64,000 bases of DNA. It comes from Entonaema liquescens. Lineage: Eukaryota > Ascomycota > Sordariomycetes > Xylariales > Xylariaceae. Below, piece by piece: positions 36,128-45,410 of the stretch. Within the stretch, counting starts at the first letter, position 1, and each line of letters begins with the position of its first letter. The stretch lies in NCBI GenBank assembly GCA_902805475.1, contig CADCSX010000008.1, positions 1,550,001 to 1,614,000 on the forward strand, read 5' to 3'. The notes beneath the pieces were generated by a model, which was given only the letters and a program-made list of their open reading frames with translations, made no database searches and had not been told where the DNA came from. A program made the translations under genes and the position numbers.

Positions 36128-36717
36128 TAGTTTTCGTGTTTAGATAACTACCTAGGTAGTAGTCCTTAGAGTTGTAGGTGTATAGAAAAGAAGAACGAAG
36201 AGAAGTTTCGATTCGTAAAGACAACACTTGCTGGTTCAAAGTAAAAGATTAGGTAGGCGAAAAAAAACAAAAAGTTTCTTACAATATTCAACAATTTTTC
36301 GTAAATATGATAAAAGCTCTAGAATCATGATGGGGCACGTTCATGGATCCCCCTGCCGTAGTTTCAGATGCGACTCTGTCTGGGGAATTGGGTAGAGCTG
36401 GGCAGACTGGGCCCATATCATATGTTTTCCAGGACCGTCGGTGTCTCAGCGTTTCCCCGTGTATCTAAAATCATGCGTTTACTTCTTCCCCAGCCTAATC
36501 TTCAAAAATTCTCGTGTTGATCAGGAGCTAGCTGCTGGCAGCTCGTCGTCGGTTCCACGATCTTGAATTCCAACAACTAGATTGTATACTGTACATACTA
36601 TGATATTCATGTCTCCCGTATCCTAACTTCTAAATTCGGCTGGTACGCGAAATACGATTTCAATAACTGTGGTTGGAATATAATGTAATAATACTCAACG
36701 CTGGCGAAGAAATCAGA
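36128..36717. other. Divergent promoter region
   Basis: The region lies between two divergent hypothetical genes. It contains a 14-bp perfect palindrome ACTACCTAGGTAGT at 36147-36160, just upstream of the left gene, and an A-rich run near 36262. No gene is seen. Confidence 0.5.
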
Positions 36718-37937
36718 ATGGTCGCGGATATCCTACACTCTCTAGCCAACACCACCGACGACTCGGACGGCGTAGCACAGTTAGTCGTGACGGCACTCGG
36801 ATCCGGTGGGCAACATTACATCTGCTGGAAGACTCATGCGGGCGAATACAGGCAGCGTAGGTTTCTCAACATTATTCCGAAATCGTTCAGTTTTCTCACT
36901 TTGGTTAAAATACAGGATCTCATGGCCTTCCACGATGCTTGGAGGACTGGCTGTTTCCACTCGATGGCAGCACGAGAGATTTCGAGACTTTGCAGGTGAT
37001 CCTCTCGGGCGAGGACACATTTTGGGCATCGGACAGGAATGGGGAAGTCCGAAGTGAGCCTTCGGGCACCCAACAGCAAATGCTTCGGAGGGCTTTGACA
37101 TTTAATGGTGGAAGTCCTTCTGCGGGCGGCAAGCGGCGTATGAGTAGGGCACGGGAGCTTTCGGGAGGCGATACGGAACGACCACGATCGAGTACACTGC
37201 CATCTCGGTCACCAACTGTAGACCATCTTCCCGGACCTCACCTGAAGCCCGTACCGGCAACTCATGGCCGATCATCATCTGCGGACAAGTTACGTCGGAT
37301 ATCACTTGTACCGATTGCTTTCCACCAACGGGGACGGTCATGGGCTACGCGCCCGCGGAGTTTAGTGTACGGGAGTGAAGACCTGGGGGTGCTGAAAGAA
37401 CAGCCAAGTCCACAAGGAGTCAATCCTCCACCGACGCCGGCGAAACCCGCAACTTCGACGAGTACTAAAGCAAGTACTAAAGCATCATCAGACAGTCGTT
37501 GTACCTGCGGTTACCATAGACCTAGACCAGCCGCAACCGAAAACCCCAGGTCCCGCTACGCAGATGCCAGCGTGCAGACAGAACCTATACCCGACCCCGA
37601 CAGAGGTAGTCTAGACGGATTCGGACCCCACCAGCAGAGAAAACCAGGCCACCACCAGCGGCGGGAGTCTTCTTACTCCGCTACCAGCACGGCCGATTCC
37701 TACAACCCATCCTCGTATCCCAGCAGCAAGCGCTCGAGCTTCGAGACCGTTACGACGCAGCCTGATTCCGGGGACTGCAGTCCGGATTACGGGGGTAAAC
37801 ATCCCGGCGGGTGGCAGCAGCCACAACAGCATTGGGAACAGTTTACGAATCCCGTGGCGATGGGCCGGATGCAAGCGTACTTCCGCTCTTCAACATACAT
37901 TCTCGGAGCCGCCCTTCAGCCTCAGGGGTTAGCTTGA
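36718..37937 (+). CDS. Conserved fungal protein with disordered Ser/Pro-rich tail
   Basis: Two exons (36718-36856 and 36916-37937) encode 386 residues. The N-terminal 90 residues are ordered (LVVTALGSGGQHYICWKTHAG, then LEDWLFPLDG, LQVILSGEDTFWASD) and look conserved. The rest is disordered, rich in Ser, Pro, Arg and Gln, with a CTCGYH motif and many possible phosphorylation sites. The intron uses GTAGGT and TACAG and removes a stop-containing stretch. The reading upstream of 36718 stays open but has no ATG. Function unknown; a signalling or scaffold role is only a guess from composition. Confidence 0.75.
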
Positions 37938-38435
37938 GGGGAAAAAAAGAATTCGGAAATTCGATTTCGTACTCCCGGGTGTCGTTGGGCATTGGTCGTA
38001 ACGAAACGAGTTTTCGAGTACACAAGGCGGACAGAGAAGGATGGATTGTACGAATAAAGCATCATATACGGGAGCATAGCGCTTCATTTTATTATTGTAT
38101 ATCTTTAATTATTGGCTTTCTCGGGGCTATTCATACGTATAAAGGTAGATAAAACTGGGTAACTAGCCAGGCGCTTGCTATATTGCCTTAATTAGAATTA
38201 CTTATTAGCTTTTCAAATTGCTCATTACATTTGAATCTCTGCACTGAATGCCTATGAATCCTCCATTGAATCGGAGAGTTATAAGGTGCCATGACATCGT
38301 AAACTTATCACAGATATTCATCAATGAGACTAATAAAGACGGAGACAACAGCTACGAGTCACAATATATAATGATCATTTATGGATGTAATCGTCTAGGT
38401 CTATTTCAATACGTTGGCATGGTTATCACTACCAT
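37938..38435. other. Convergent spacer
   Basis: The spacer lies between the 3' ends of the gene on the left and GPI16 on the right. No coding region is recognised. Confidence 0.5.
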
Positions 38436-40360
38436 TTAGTCTACCTTTCCTTTTGCCCCTTTTGATTTTCCTGTTAATTTCGCAACGGCTTCAATGATCT
38501 TATTCTTCAGACCACCGACATTAGACTTGGTGATTTCGTCGGCTCCCACAAATCGTCGGATTAATATATTGTATAAGCCACCGAACGCGAGGGCGATGAC
38601 TGTACTTGTAAATATGATCACATTATACGGCATACTGAAGTCTGGTGTTGGTAGACTGAGAAGGAGGGATGTAGTGCGCAGATTTGACACCTTTTGTCGT
38701 GCCAGTGAAGCATCAGGGGATGTGGAGGGTAAGATAGTTATGATAGCCGCTGCGACATCGAAGCCGCGGTTAGCATCTGGTGGATACTCGGTGTATCGGA
38801 GAATCGACTTCTCGAAATCATAGGTGAGAAAAACTGTGCTGGCAGGCGGAATACGCATCCGTAACTCAAGTTGTGTTCCTCGGACACGGTCCAGGGCTGG
38901 CCGGTAATAAATCTCTTCGATGATATCGTTCTTAGATCCGGGTACTCCATTGACATGAGCTGTAAGTGTATGAAGGTAGATTTTCATGAACCACGGCAAA
39001 CTCTCCATGTAAAAGAATTCAACCTCAGTGTCTGGGCTCGGGTTGGTAAGGATGGTCCTTACTCCGCCACGCTCATATCCATGCCCCGTAAAGCTGCGCT
39101 CCGCATATAGAAGCGGCGTTTCGGGCTGCACAATCTCATCGGCATCCGTTTTAGGATGTTCGCCTTCCCGTGACATATGGGGAAGGATCATAGAGAAGTC
39201 GGATTCCAGCGGAACTTGGTAGCATCGGGAGGGTCTATTTGGATCTTTGATCTCGCTTGCACCAGCGGTTATGTAGATATCCCTACTATGCGGAACTTGG
39301 ATACAGACAGGAGGGACCTCTGGGTCAGTCAATGGACAGGCTCCCTTAATCGTCTTACCAAATATTTGATCAAGCGCCCACTCCTGCCCCTCGGCGTAGT
39401 CGGTAGGAAAGCACGTGTCACCAGAATGGTATGGCTTTGTCGAGTTACACTTCAACTCATGGCCAGGAGGAGGCCGAGGAATAGGGTTATCTGCATCGTG
39501 TTAGAATTAAGAGGTAAACGGAATAACTATTTCTTACCCCTTGGACGTTTGGACCTTTCGATGTCTAAGACCATATCTATTGTTTGCTCAATCTGTAGAA
39601 CACACTCTTGTCCATCTGGGCACAGAGGTCGAATATCGATCGCCATGCTCTGCCATGAGGCGTCGAAGAGTTTATGTCCATCAAGTAGGGTCGATATCCC
39701 AGCCTTCCCCTTGCAAGGCAGCAGCTTCAAAAACGGAGTCAAGTTCTCTGTACAAACAACTTCTCTTGGTAGTACACCATGTAGCAGCTGCATGTTAGCC
39801 AAGGTAGTGTTCGAATGGTCCCCTTCGGGTTGGAAAGACATGACGGGTCGAGTCGTTCTCGTTTCATCGATGAAGTTCAGAGAAGCACAGAAGAGGCCGG
39901 ATAATGCGTTCGTTAGACTCAACCATTTGTGGCTGGCCCTATGAGTAAATGACATTAGCATATATATAGAGGGTGGAAGTCTAGTTCGGTGCTGTATAAC
40001 ATACTCTTCGTCACTGTCTGCCTCAAGCCACGCCCACAACTCGACACCCGTTCCACCTTCTTTCGTGCCATCCCATGGCCTTGCTCCCCAGCTCTCGGCG
40101 TCCCATCTTCCTAAACTGAACCTCAGATGTAACTCTCTTGTTCCCACATGCTGTAATATCTGTCCTAATGATCGAGGGAAGTATTGAAAGTTGTGCGCTT
40201 CGAATTGCGACAAGGTCGTGTTAGATCTGAAGTTGAAGCTGGCGAGAACGGTAGATTGAGGTAACGGTTTAAGAATTAATTGTTCGTAATAGTCGGAAGC
40301 GAGAGCAACATTCCAAAACAGAATCGAAAAGGGTATCAAGTAAGAAAAGAAATGACGCAT
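38436..40360 (-). CDS. gpi16: GPI transamidase subunit Gpi16/PIG-T
   Basis: Gpi16 is an essential membrane subunit of the GPI transamidase in the endoplasmic reticulum, which attaches GPI anchors to proteins. Three exons (40360-40005, 39938-39538, 39490-38436) encode 603 residues, as in other fungi. There is an N-terminal signal peptide (MRHFFSYLIPFSILFWNVALA), conserved luminal blocks (HNFQYFPRSLGQIL, WLSLTNALSGLFCASLNFID, ERSFTGHGYERGGVRT, FYMESLPWFMKIYLHTL) and one C-terminal membrane span (MPYNVIIFTSTVIALAFGGL). Introns are 66 and 47 nt with GT-AG ends. It shares a promoter region with LUC7. Confidence 0.95.
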
Positions 40361-40873
40361 CGTGGCCGTCGATAGTCCATGAGGACCACCGTTTTTTTCT
40401 TTTTTTGGGTGGTGGTGGTGGTGGTTGTAGATGGGAGTTTTTGATACGTCGATTATTGAATGCGAGATCCAGCAACGTGGAATAATTTCTAGCAAGGCTA
40501 GATGCTGACTTAGGTACCTCCTACCATAAGAGGTACCTAATTGTTAGTAAGATAAGGGACCCCTGGCGACTCTCTGGCTTCTGTACCCCTGCCGAGCCCA
40601 CCAAGCAATGCAAGCTGAACCCACTAAATGTGCCAAAGAATGACCTAATTGGTCCCCGCAAATATCAATCTTTGGAAGCTAGGTAGGTACTTTATTTTTC
40701 TGAACGGCCAATTAATTCAGCCTTGTTGCCATTGTCCATAGACTTTTTTCACTTATCGTGCCAACCTCAACTTATCAACCAAACACCAATCCTTTCCAAA
40801 TAACGCGGCTAGAACAACTACTAAATTCGCCGCATCGTCATTAACTCAATATCGTGTACTTCTGATCTCTAAA
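40361..40873. promoter_or_regulatory. Shared promoter region of GPI16 and LUC7
   Basis: These 513 bp separate two divergent housekeeping genes. A perfect 11-bp inverted repeat, TTAGGTACCTC / GAGGTACCTAA with a 9-nt spacer, lies at 40510-40540. There is a pyrimidine-rich leader just before LUC7. Confidence 0.6.
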
Positions 40874-41769
40874 ATGGCGGCAGAGCAAAGAAAGCTGCTT
40901 GGTAAGAATAAATCCAGCCACTCCTATTTCCGAGCACCTAGCTAACCAACTCCCCTTCAGAGCAGCTCATGGGTGGGCCGCAAACCTCGCGCTCAGCCCA
41001 AGTCTCATTAACCGACCCCAAGGTGTGCCGGTCCTACATAGTCGGGACCTGTCCGCACGACCTATTCACCAACACGAAACAAGATCTCGGGCCGTGCCCC
41101 AAGATCCACGCCGAGTCGCTGAAGACCGAGTACGAAAGCCTGCCCGAGCCCGCGCGCCAGAAGTACGGCTTTGAAATCGACTACGCCCGCGACCTGCAGA
41201 AGTACATCGAGGAGTGCAACCGGCGCATCGACGCCGCCCAGCGCCGCCTCGAGAAGACCCCCGACGAGATCCGCCAGACCAACGTTCTGCTCAAGGCCAT
41301 CTCCGACCTCAGCGCCACCATCAACTGCGGGCTGCAAGAGGTGCAGATCCTAGGCGACCTGGGCGAGGTCAGCCGCGCGTACGAGGAGTTTTTCAAGGTG
41401 CGGCAGGCGGCGCAGGCCAAGATGGAGCGCGAGCGCGAGCTCAAGACGCTCGCCGACACGAGCGGTCCGTCGGGCCACCAGAAACTCCAGGTCTGCGACG
41501 TGTGCGGCGCGTATCTCTCTAGGCTGGACAACGACCGGAGGTTGGCGGACCATTTCTACGGGAAGATGCATTTAGGATATGCGCAGATGCGGAAGACGTA
41601 CGAGAATCTACCCAAGGATATCAGGGGACGCCCGCGCCCTTCGCTACAGGACGACGGGCCTATGCGGGACGACGGCTATGGTGATGGGGGATGGAAGGGA
41701 GGGCCTAGGGGGCCTAGACGCGGTGGTTATGGAGGTAGGAGTGGTCGTGGTTTCCGTAGTGGTTGGTAA
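40874..41769 (+). CDS. luc7: U1 snRNP component Luc7
   Basis: Luc7 is a U1 snRNP-associated protein that helps select 5' splice sites. Two exons (40874-40901 and 40961-41769) encode 278 residues. The first zinc finger is CCCH type (KVCRSYIVGTCPHDLFTN to CPKIH) and the second C2H2 type (VCDVCGAYLSRLDNDRRLADH to GKMHLGY), both in the expected order. The centre is helical and charged. The C-terminus is a short Gly/Arg tail (GGYGGRSGRGFRSGW) instead of the RS-rich tail of animal homologues. The first exon of 28 nt ends at a canonical GTAAG. Confidence 0.95.
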
Positions 41770-42080
41770 TAAAGCAGCGGCATCAAAGCATGTGAAGGAG
41801 TTACTGGCGTATGGGCTTCAATGGTCAAAACTACCAGACATGATATCATTACGGACAGGCGCACATAAAACAACTTGATTAGTTCTTGATAATAGATGCC
41901 TTTTGCTTTTATTTTGGTCTTTCTGGTATCTCTAATGCTCATATGCCTGGGCGGTGTTGCGCGAGCCTGTAATCCAAACTTCCATATTTGCGGATTATCC
42001 TTACCGTACACTCTATTGGATTTTATTTATTGCTTTTCTCGAAGACTCCTCGGGGAACGCGTCTTGGTGGAAGAGATGTT
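41770..42080. other. Convergent spacer
   Basis: This 311-bp spacer lies between LUC7 and the RGG-rich gene. No coding region is seen; it probably holds both 3' untranslated regions. Confidence 0.5.
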
Positions 42081-43334
42081 TTAAGCTCCGTTCTTAGCAT
42101 CAAGAGCGGCCATCTCATCATCCCATTTCCCAACAGGAGGCGAATTAAGCTCTGGCGGTAGAACAGAAGAATTCGTCGTAGCAGTCGCGCTGTTCGCCGC
42201 ATCTGGCTTTTTAGCTGCTGGTAAAGCCGGGAAGTCTTCCGCGGTAGGAGGAGCTTGTGCTGCTTTTTGCGATTGAGGCCTGTTGCCATTTTGTGCCGCC
42301 GCTCCTGACGTCTTATACGCAGCGCCCCTTTCGGCGCCCCTTTCACCATCATGGTTAAAGCCTCCCCTACCTCCTCTACCACCGCCTCTAGTTGAGCCTC
42401 CTCTTCCGCGTCCCCCGCGCCCTCTTCCTCTAAAATCGTCAGGCCCAAACTCCCTAGGGATCGTGTCGTTATCCCTCTCCGCGAACCTACTCCCAGCTAT
42501 ACCACCGTTATTACTACGCGCGCCACGAATGCCGCCGTTCGCGCCCCGAAAGCCAGCTCTTCTATCTCGCTCTTCCTCGAGATTCTTACCTTCGTCCCAG
42601 CTACCGCCTTCCTTGGCGCCCATAGCCTTGAGTTTGCGCTCGCGATTCGCAGCGCGCTCGTCGTCCATGCGACGCCTCTCTTCCTCGCCCCTACGGCGCC
42701 GCTCAGCTTCTTCGGCGCGACGCCGCCGCGCCTCCTCCATACCTTTTTCGTAAGCGAGAGCATGCGAGCGACTGTCGCGCTCAGCTTGTTCAAACCGGCG
42801 CGTCTTCTCCGCATTTAGGATTCGCATCTGTTCCATCTTGTTCGCGAGCTCGGATTCGGTCAGCTTTGTGCGAGGATTGGCGCCAGATGCCAGCCGGTCC
42901 GCGAGCGCCGTGTTCTGCCCGAGCTTCGCGATTGCGGCTGGCGCTTTCTTCTCGCTACCTCCAGCCCCGCTACTAGTGGTACTTTTAGCTGGAGACTCTT
43001 GCTGCTGATGTTGTTGTTCCTGCTGCTGTTGCGGCTCTGTAGGGGTCGGCTTCGGCGAGTGCTTGCGCGGTCGCGGGTGATGATGCGAGGATGGCGGAGG
43101 CTGCTTTGCATTTGCATGTCGCGATTGAGCAAGAGATCGGGGCGCATTCGGCGTGGGGGCAGGCTGGACAGGCGCGGCGGCGGGCTGTGAGGAACTCTCA
43201 GGCACCGATTGCTTCTCAACCACTGGAGGAGGACCCGGTTCATTTTTCGTGGGGAGCTCCTCTTGAGTTTCTACAGGTTCAAACTCGTCTGCAAACAGAT
43301 CGTCATCTGTACGGCCGTTGAATTGGTCATCCAT
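42081..43334 (-). CDS. RGG-rich coiled-coil protein, probably RNA-associated
   Basis: A single exon encodes 417 residues. Order of parts: acidic N-terminus (DDDLFADEFEPVE), Pro/Gln/His-rich disordered region with poly-Gln, a conserved ALADRLASGANPRTKLTESE segment, a long charged helix rich in Glu and Arg (residues about 170-245, RRRRAEEAERRRRGEEE), then an RGG region (GRGRGGRGRGG) and a C-terminal AEDFPALP motif. RGG boxes plus an EDFPALP-type motif are seen in ribosome- and mRNA-associated proteins. I know this as a conserved fungal glycine-rich protein without a set function. Confidence 0.78.
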   Translation of the reverse strand: MDDQFNGRTDDDLFADEFEPVETQEELPTKNEPGPPPVVEKQSVPESSSQPAAAPVQPAPTPNAPRSLAQSRHANAKQPPPSSHHHPRPRKHSPKPTPTEPQQQQEQQHQQQESPAKSTTSSGAGGSEKKAPAAIAKLGQNTALADRLASGANPRTKLTESELANKMEQMRILNAEKTRRFEQAERDSRSHALAYEKGMEEARRRRAEEAERRRRGEEERRRMDDERAANRERKLKAMGAKEGGSWDEGKNLEEERDRRAGFRGANGGIRGARSNNGGIAGSRFAERDNDTIPREFGPDDFRGRGRGGRGRGGSTRGGGRGGRGGFNHDGERGAERGAAYKTSGAAAQNGNRPQSQKAAQAPPTAEDFPALPAAKKPDAANSATATTNSSVLPPELNSPPVGKWDDEMAALDAKNGA

Positions 43335-43912
43335 GGTTATATTAGAGCTGGGTATTGGATAATGATGTTAGAACGTGTGAGTAAAATAAATAATGAGATA
43401 CGACTAAAGAAAAGAATTTATGCAAGAAAAGCAATTGGTCTATACTGAACTATTGGATTGTAGTGTTTAATAGTTTCTAACGACACGTTGGGATGACGAA
43501 GGGATAAAAAGTCGAGCCCCGCCACCTCATGTCTAACGTTTGATTTCAGAACGGGCGGGGCGCCGAATCCACCTTCCCCAAAGCCCAGCTACTTTGCCAG
43601 CCCGTCCACAGGATTTAGGCGGAGAAAATCCCGGCCCGCTTTCCCCAGACGGCGGACTTGGATGGAGTTTAGTGGATTTGGATCCCGTTTCCAGGAACCC
43701 TGTGGATATTTCTAATTTCTAATTTCCATCATGTCAACTTCCATTATTTAGTTGACTTGGTTTTTTTTATTAGGTGGTATAAAAATATACTTGTCCCAAA
43801 TATAGAACATTTTCCTATAGTCACAACCAATGCGACACTGGATTGATTCGTCTCACAGCATCATCCAAATTATCATCCAAATGACTAGAATAACGCCTTA
43901 TATTCTCCGTCG
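43335..43912. other. Intergenic, no gene seen
   Basis: A G+C-rich patch at about 43545-43700 may be promoter material of the RGG-rich gene; the rest has ordinary composition. No coding region is recognised. Confidence 0.5.
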
Positions 43913-44404
43913 TCACAAAGAACCAGTTGGTAATCTTTTCATAATGATTTCTCTTACCGCATCAAAGTTCTCTGCGAGTTCAAGTCCATATCTTTGACAT
44001 ACAATCTGAACATTTCCCCTCTTTATATACCCCTCGGGACACACGACGATAGCTTTTTTGGCCCTGGCGCACAGCCCAAGCTCCATTAGACTGATGGGTG
44101 CTGAAGTTGCCGGGTGGAAAAATATGACCACTGTATGGGACTTTTCCTGCATGTCAAGTTCCCATTCAACCTGCTCCCGAAAAGGTGTGCATGTAATATC
44201 TTCTCGCCAGCTCGAGTCCCAATCTGATCGATACGGGTTAATAATGGTGAGGGGCAAATCCGTGAGAGATTCGGTTAACACATCGCGCCAATCCCTATGA
44301 TCTGTTTTCGTAGTGGTACCGGCTAGAAAGACGGACATGATGCCGTCGTGATCTACCCGTGATGGCGCTAATATGACTTGGTTTCGGGGGTGAGTTTGCG
44401 GCAT
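43913..44404 (-). CDS. Nucleoside 2-deoxyribosyltransferase-like protein
   Basis: A single exon encodes 163 residues from the ATG at 44404 (MPQTHPRN); the frame stays open a little upstream but without another ATG. The pattern fits the nucleoside 2-deoxyribosyltransferase-like family: VFLAGTT at the start of the fold, INPYRSDWDSSW, then EWELDMQEKSHTVVIFFHPAT and SLMELGL. The Glu of SLMELGL matches the catalytic nucleophile of known transferases, and KAIVVCPEGYIKRGNVQI forms the last strand. Known relatives swap bases on deoxynucleosides or cleave nucleotide bonds; the substrate here is not known. Confidence 0.82.
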   Translation of the reverse strand: MPQTHPRNQVILAPSRVDHDGIMSVFLAGTTTKTDHRDWRDVLTESLTDLPLTIINPYRSDWDSSWREDITCTPFREQVEWELDMQEKSHTVVIFFHPATSAPISLMELGLCARAKKAIVVCPEGYIKRGNVQIVCQRYGLELAENFDAVREIIMKRLPTGSL

Positions 44405-45410
44405 CTCGCTAGTTATCACACGAGAAGGCGGTTAAGACAAATAGACGATTGGATATGTTTCTGCATCTACAGGTGGAGTTTCTTGAATATTAATAGTTAG
44501 GTATGTTGCATATACTTGGTAAGTACTTAGTTGTCAAGGTAAATCTTATAGCCCAATTACCATCCTCCGTCTCAGCCTCATACAGCCTTTGAACTTAGTA
44601 CGTTCATAATATTTCGTATATGAATAAGGTATGCTTTTAGGTACTTAACCTTAGGTAATATCACTGTAGTTGAATAGGTAATAGATATAATTCCACTTTA
44701 TGCCGGTATATATACTGACCCCAACACCTTAGGTAAGGGGGACCCAACCCAAGGTCATATGGACATAAATGATAAGCTTGTACGCTTACACGACCATGTC
44801 TGATATGTTATCTACCTCTATCTACGATATCTACGATATCTACAGTGGCAACAAACAGAAACCCCACCATTTGGAGAAGTGGATATGATAAGCCATCTTC
44901 TCCTAGATTCCTAGATTCGCGTATATCCGTGCTTTTACTCCTACCCCAGCTCATCTATCCCCCTCGTTGGCGGATATCGGCTCAGGGGTTGCCGAATATG
45001 TGCGAGAAACCACCAATGTTTATTCAAATACATGAGCCGACCTGGTCCAGCTAGTATAGAAATAACCCACACTCAACGGCGCAATGATTCCCGGGTTTGG
45101 TCACACTTCGTCTAAGCTGGTTGCTTTTGGAAGGTCCATAAAACAAAGAACAGGAGTGTTACGAGACTATGCGGGGAGTTATCAGGGGTGCGATATACCG
45201 GCTGGCTGGCAATCCCCAATTCCATCGGTTAGACCCTGTTCTGATAGGTGACCACTCGGAGATGAGGCGAATGAAAGACTTCTCAACCCATTGTGGTGGA
45301 TAAAAGAGATAAGACGTAGTATATACCTACCCATGGCCTCCCGTGAAGTTTGTCTTTCTAGTTATCACGAACTAGCTCTATAGCAAGTTACGGATTGCTC
45401 ATTAGCCATC
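44405..45410. other. Intergenic, promoter of the oligopeptide transporter
   Basis: About 1 kb without a recognised gene. It is rich in TAGGTA-type motifs (44490-44740) and has a repeated CTACGATAT at 44822-44840. GATA-type sites TGATAG (45242) and AGATAA (about 45307) lie within 170 bp of the transporter start. Confidence 0.5.

Noticed and set aside
39177..39944. 255-codon plus-strand open frame opposite GPI16
   Set aside because: It runs across the introns and exons of a firmly identified gene on the other strand; no family pattern.
42283..42753. Pro/Ser/Arg-rich plus-strand frame opposite the RGG-rich gene
   Set aside because: It is a complementary reading of Gly/Arg/Glu-rich repeats and has no independent support.
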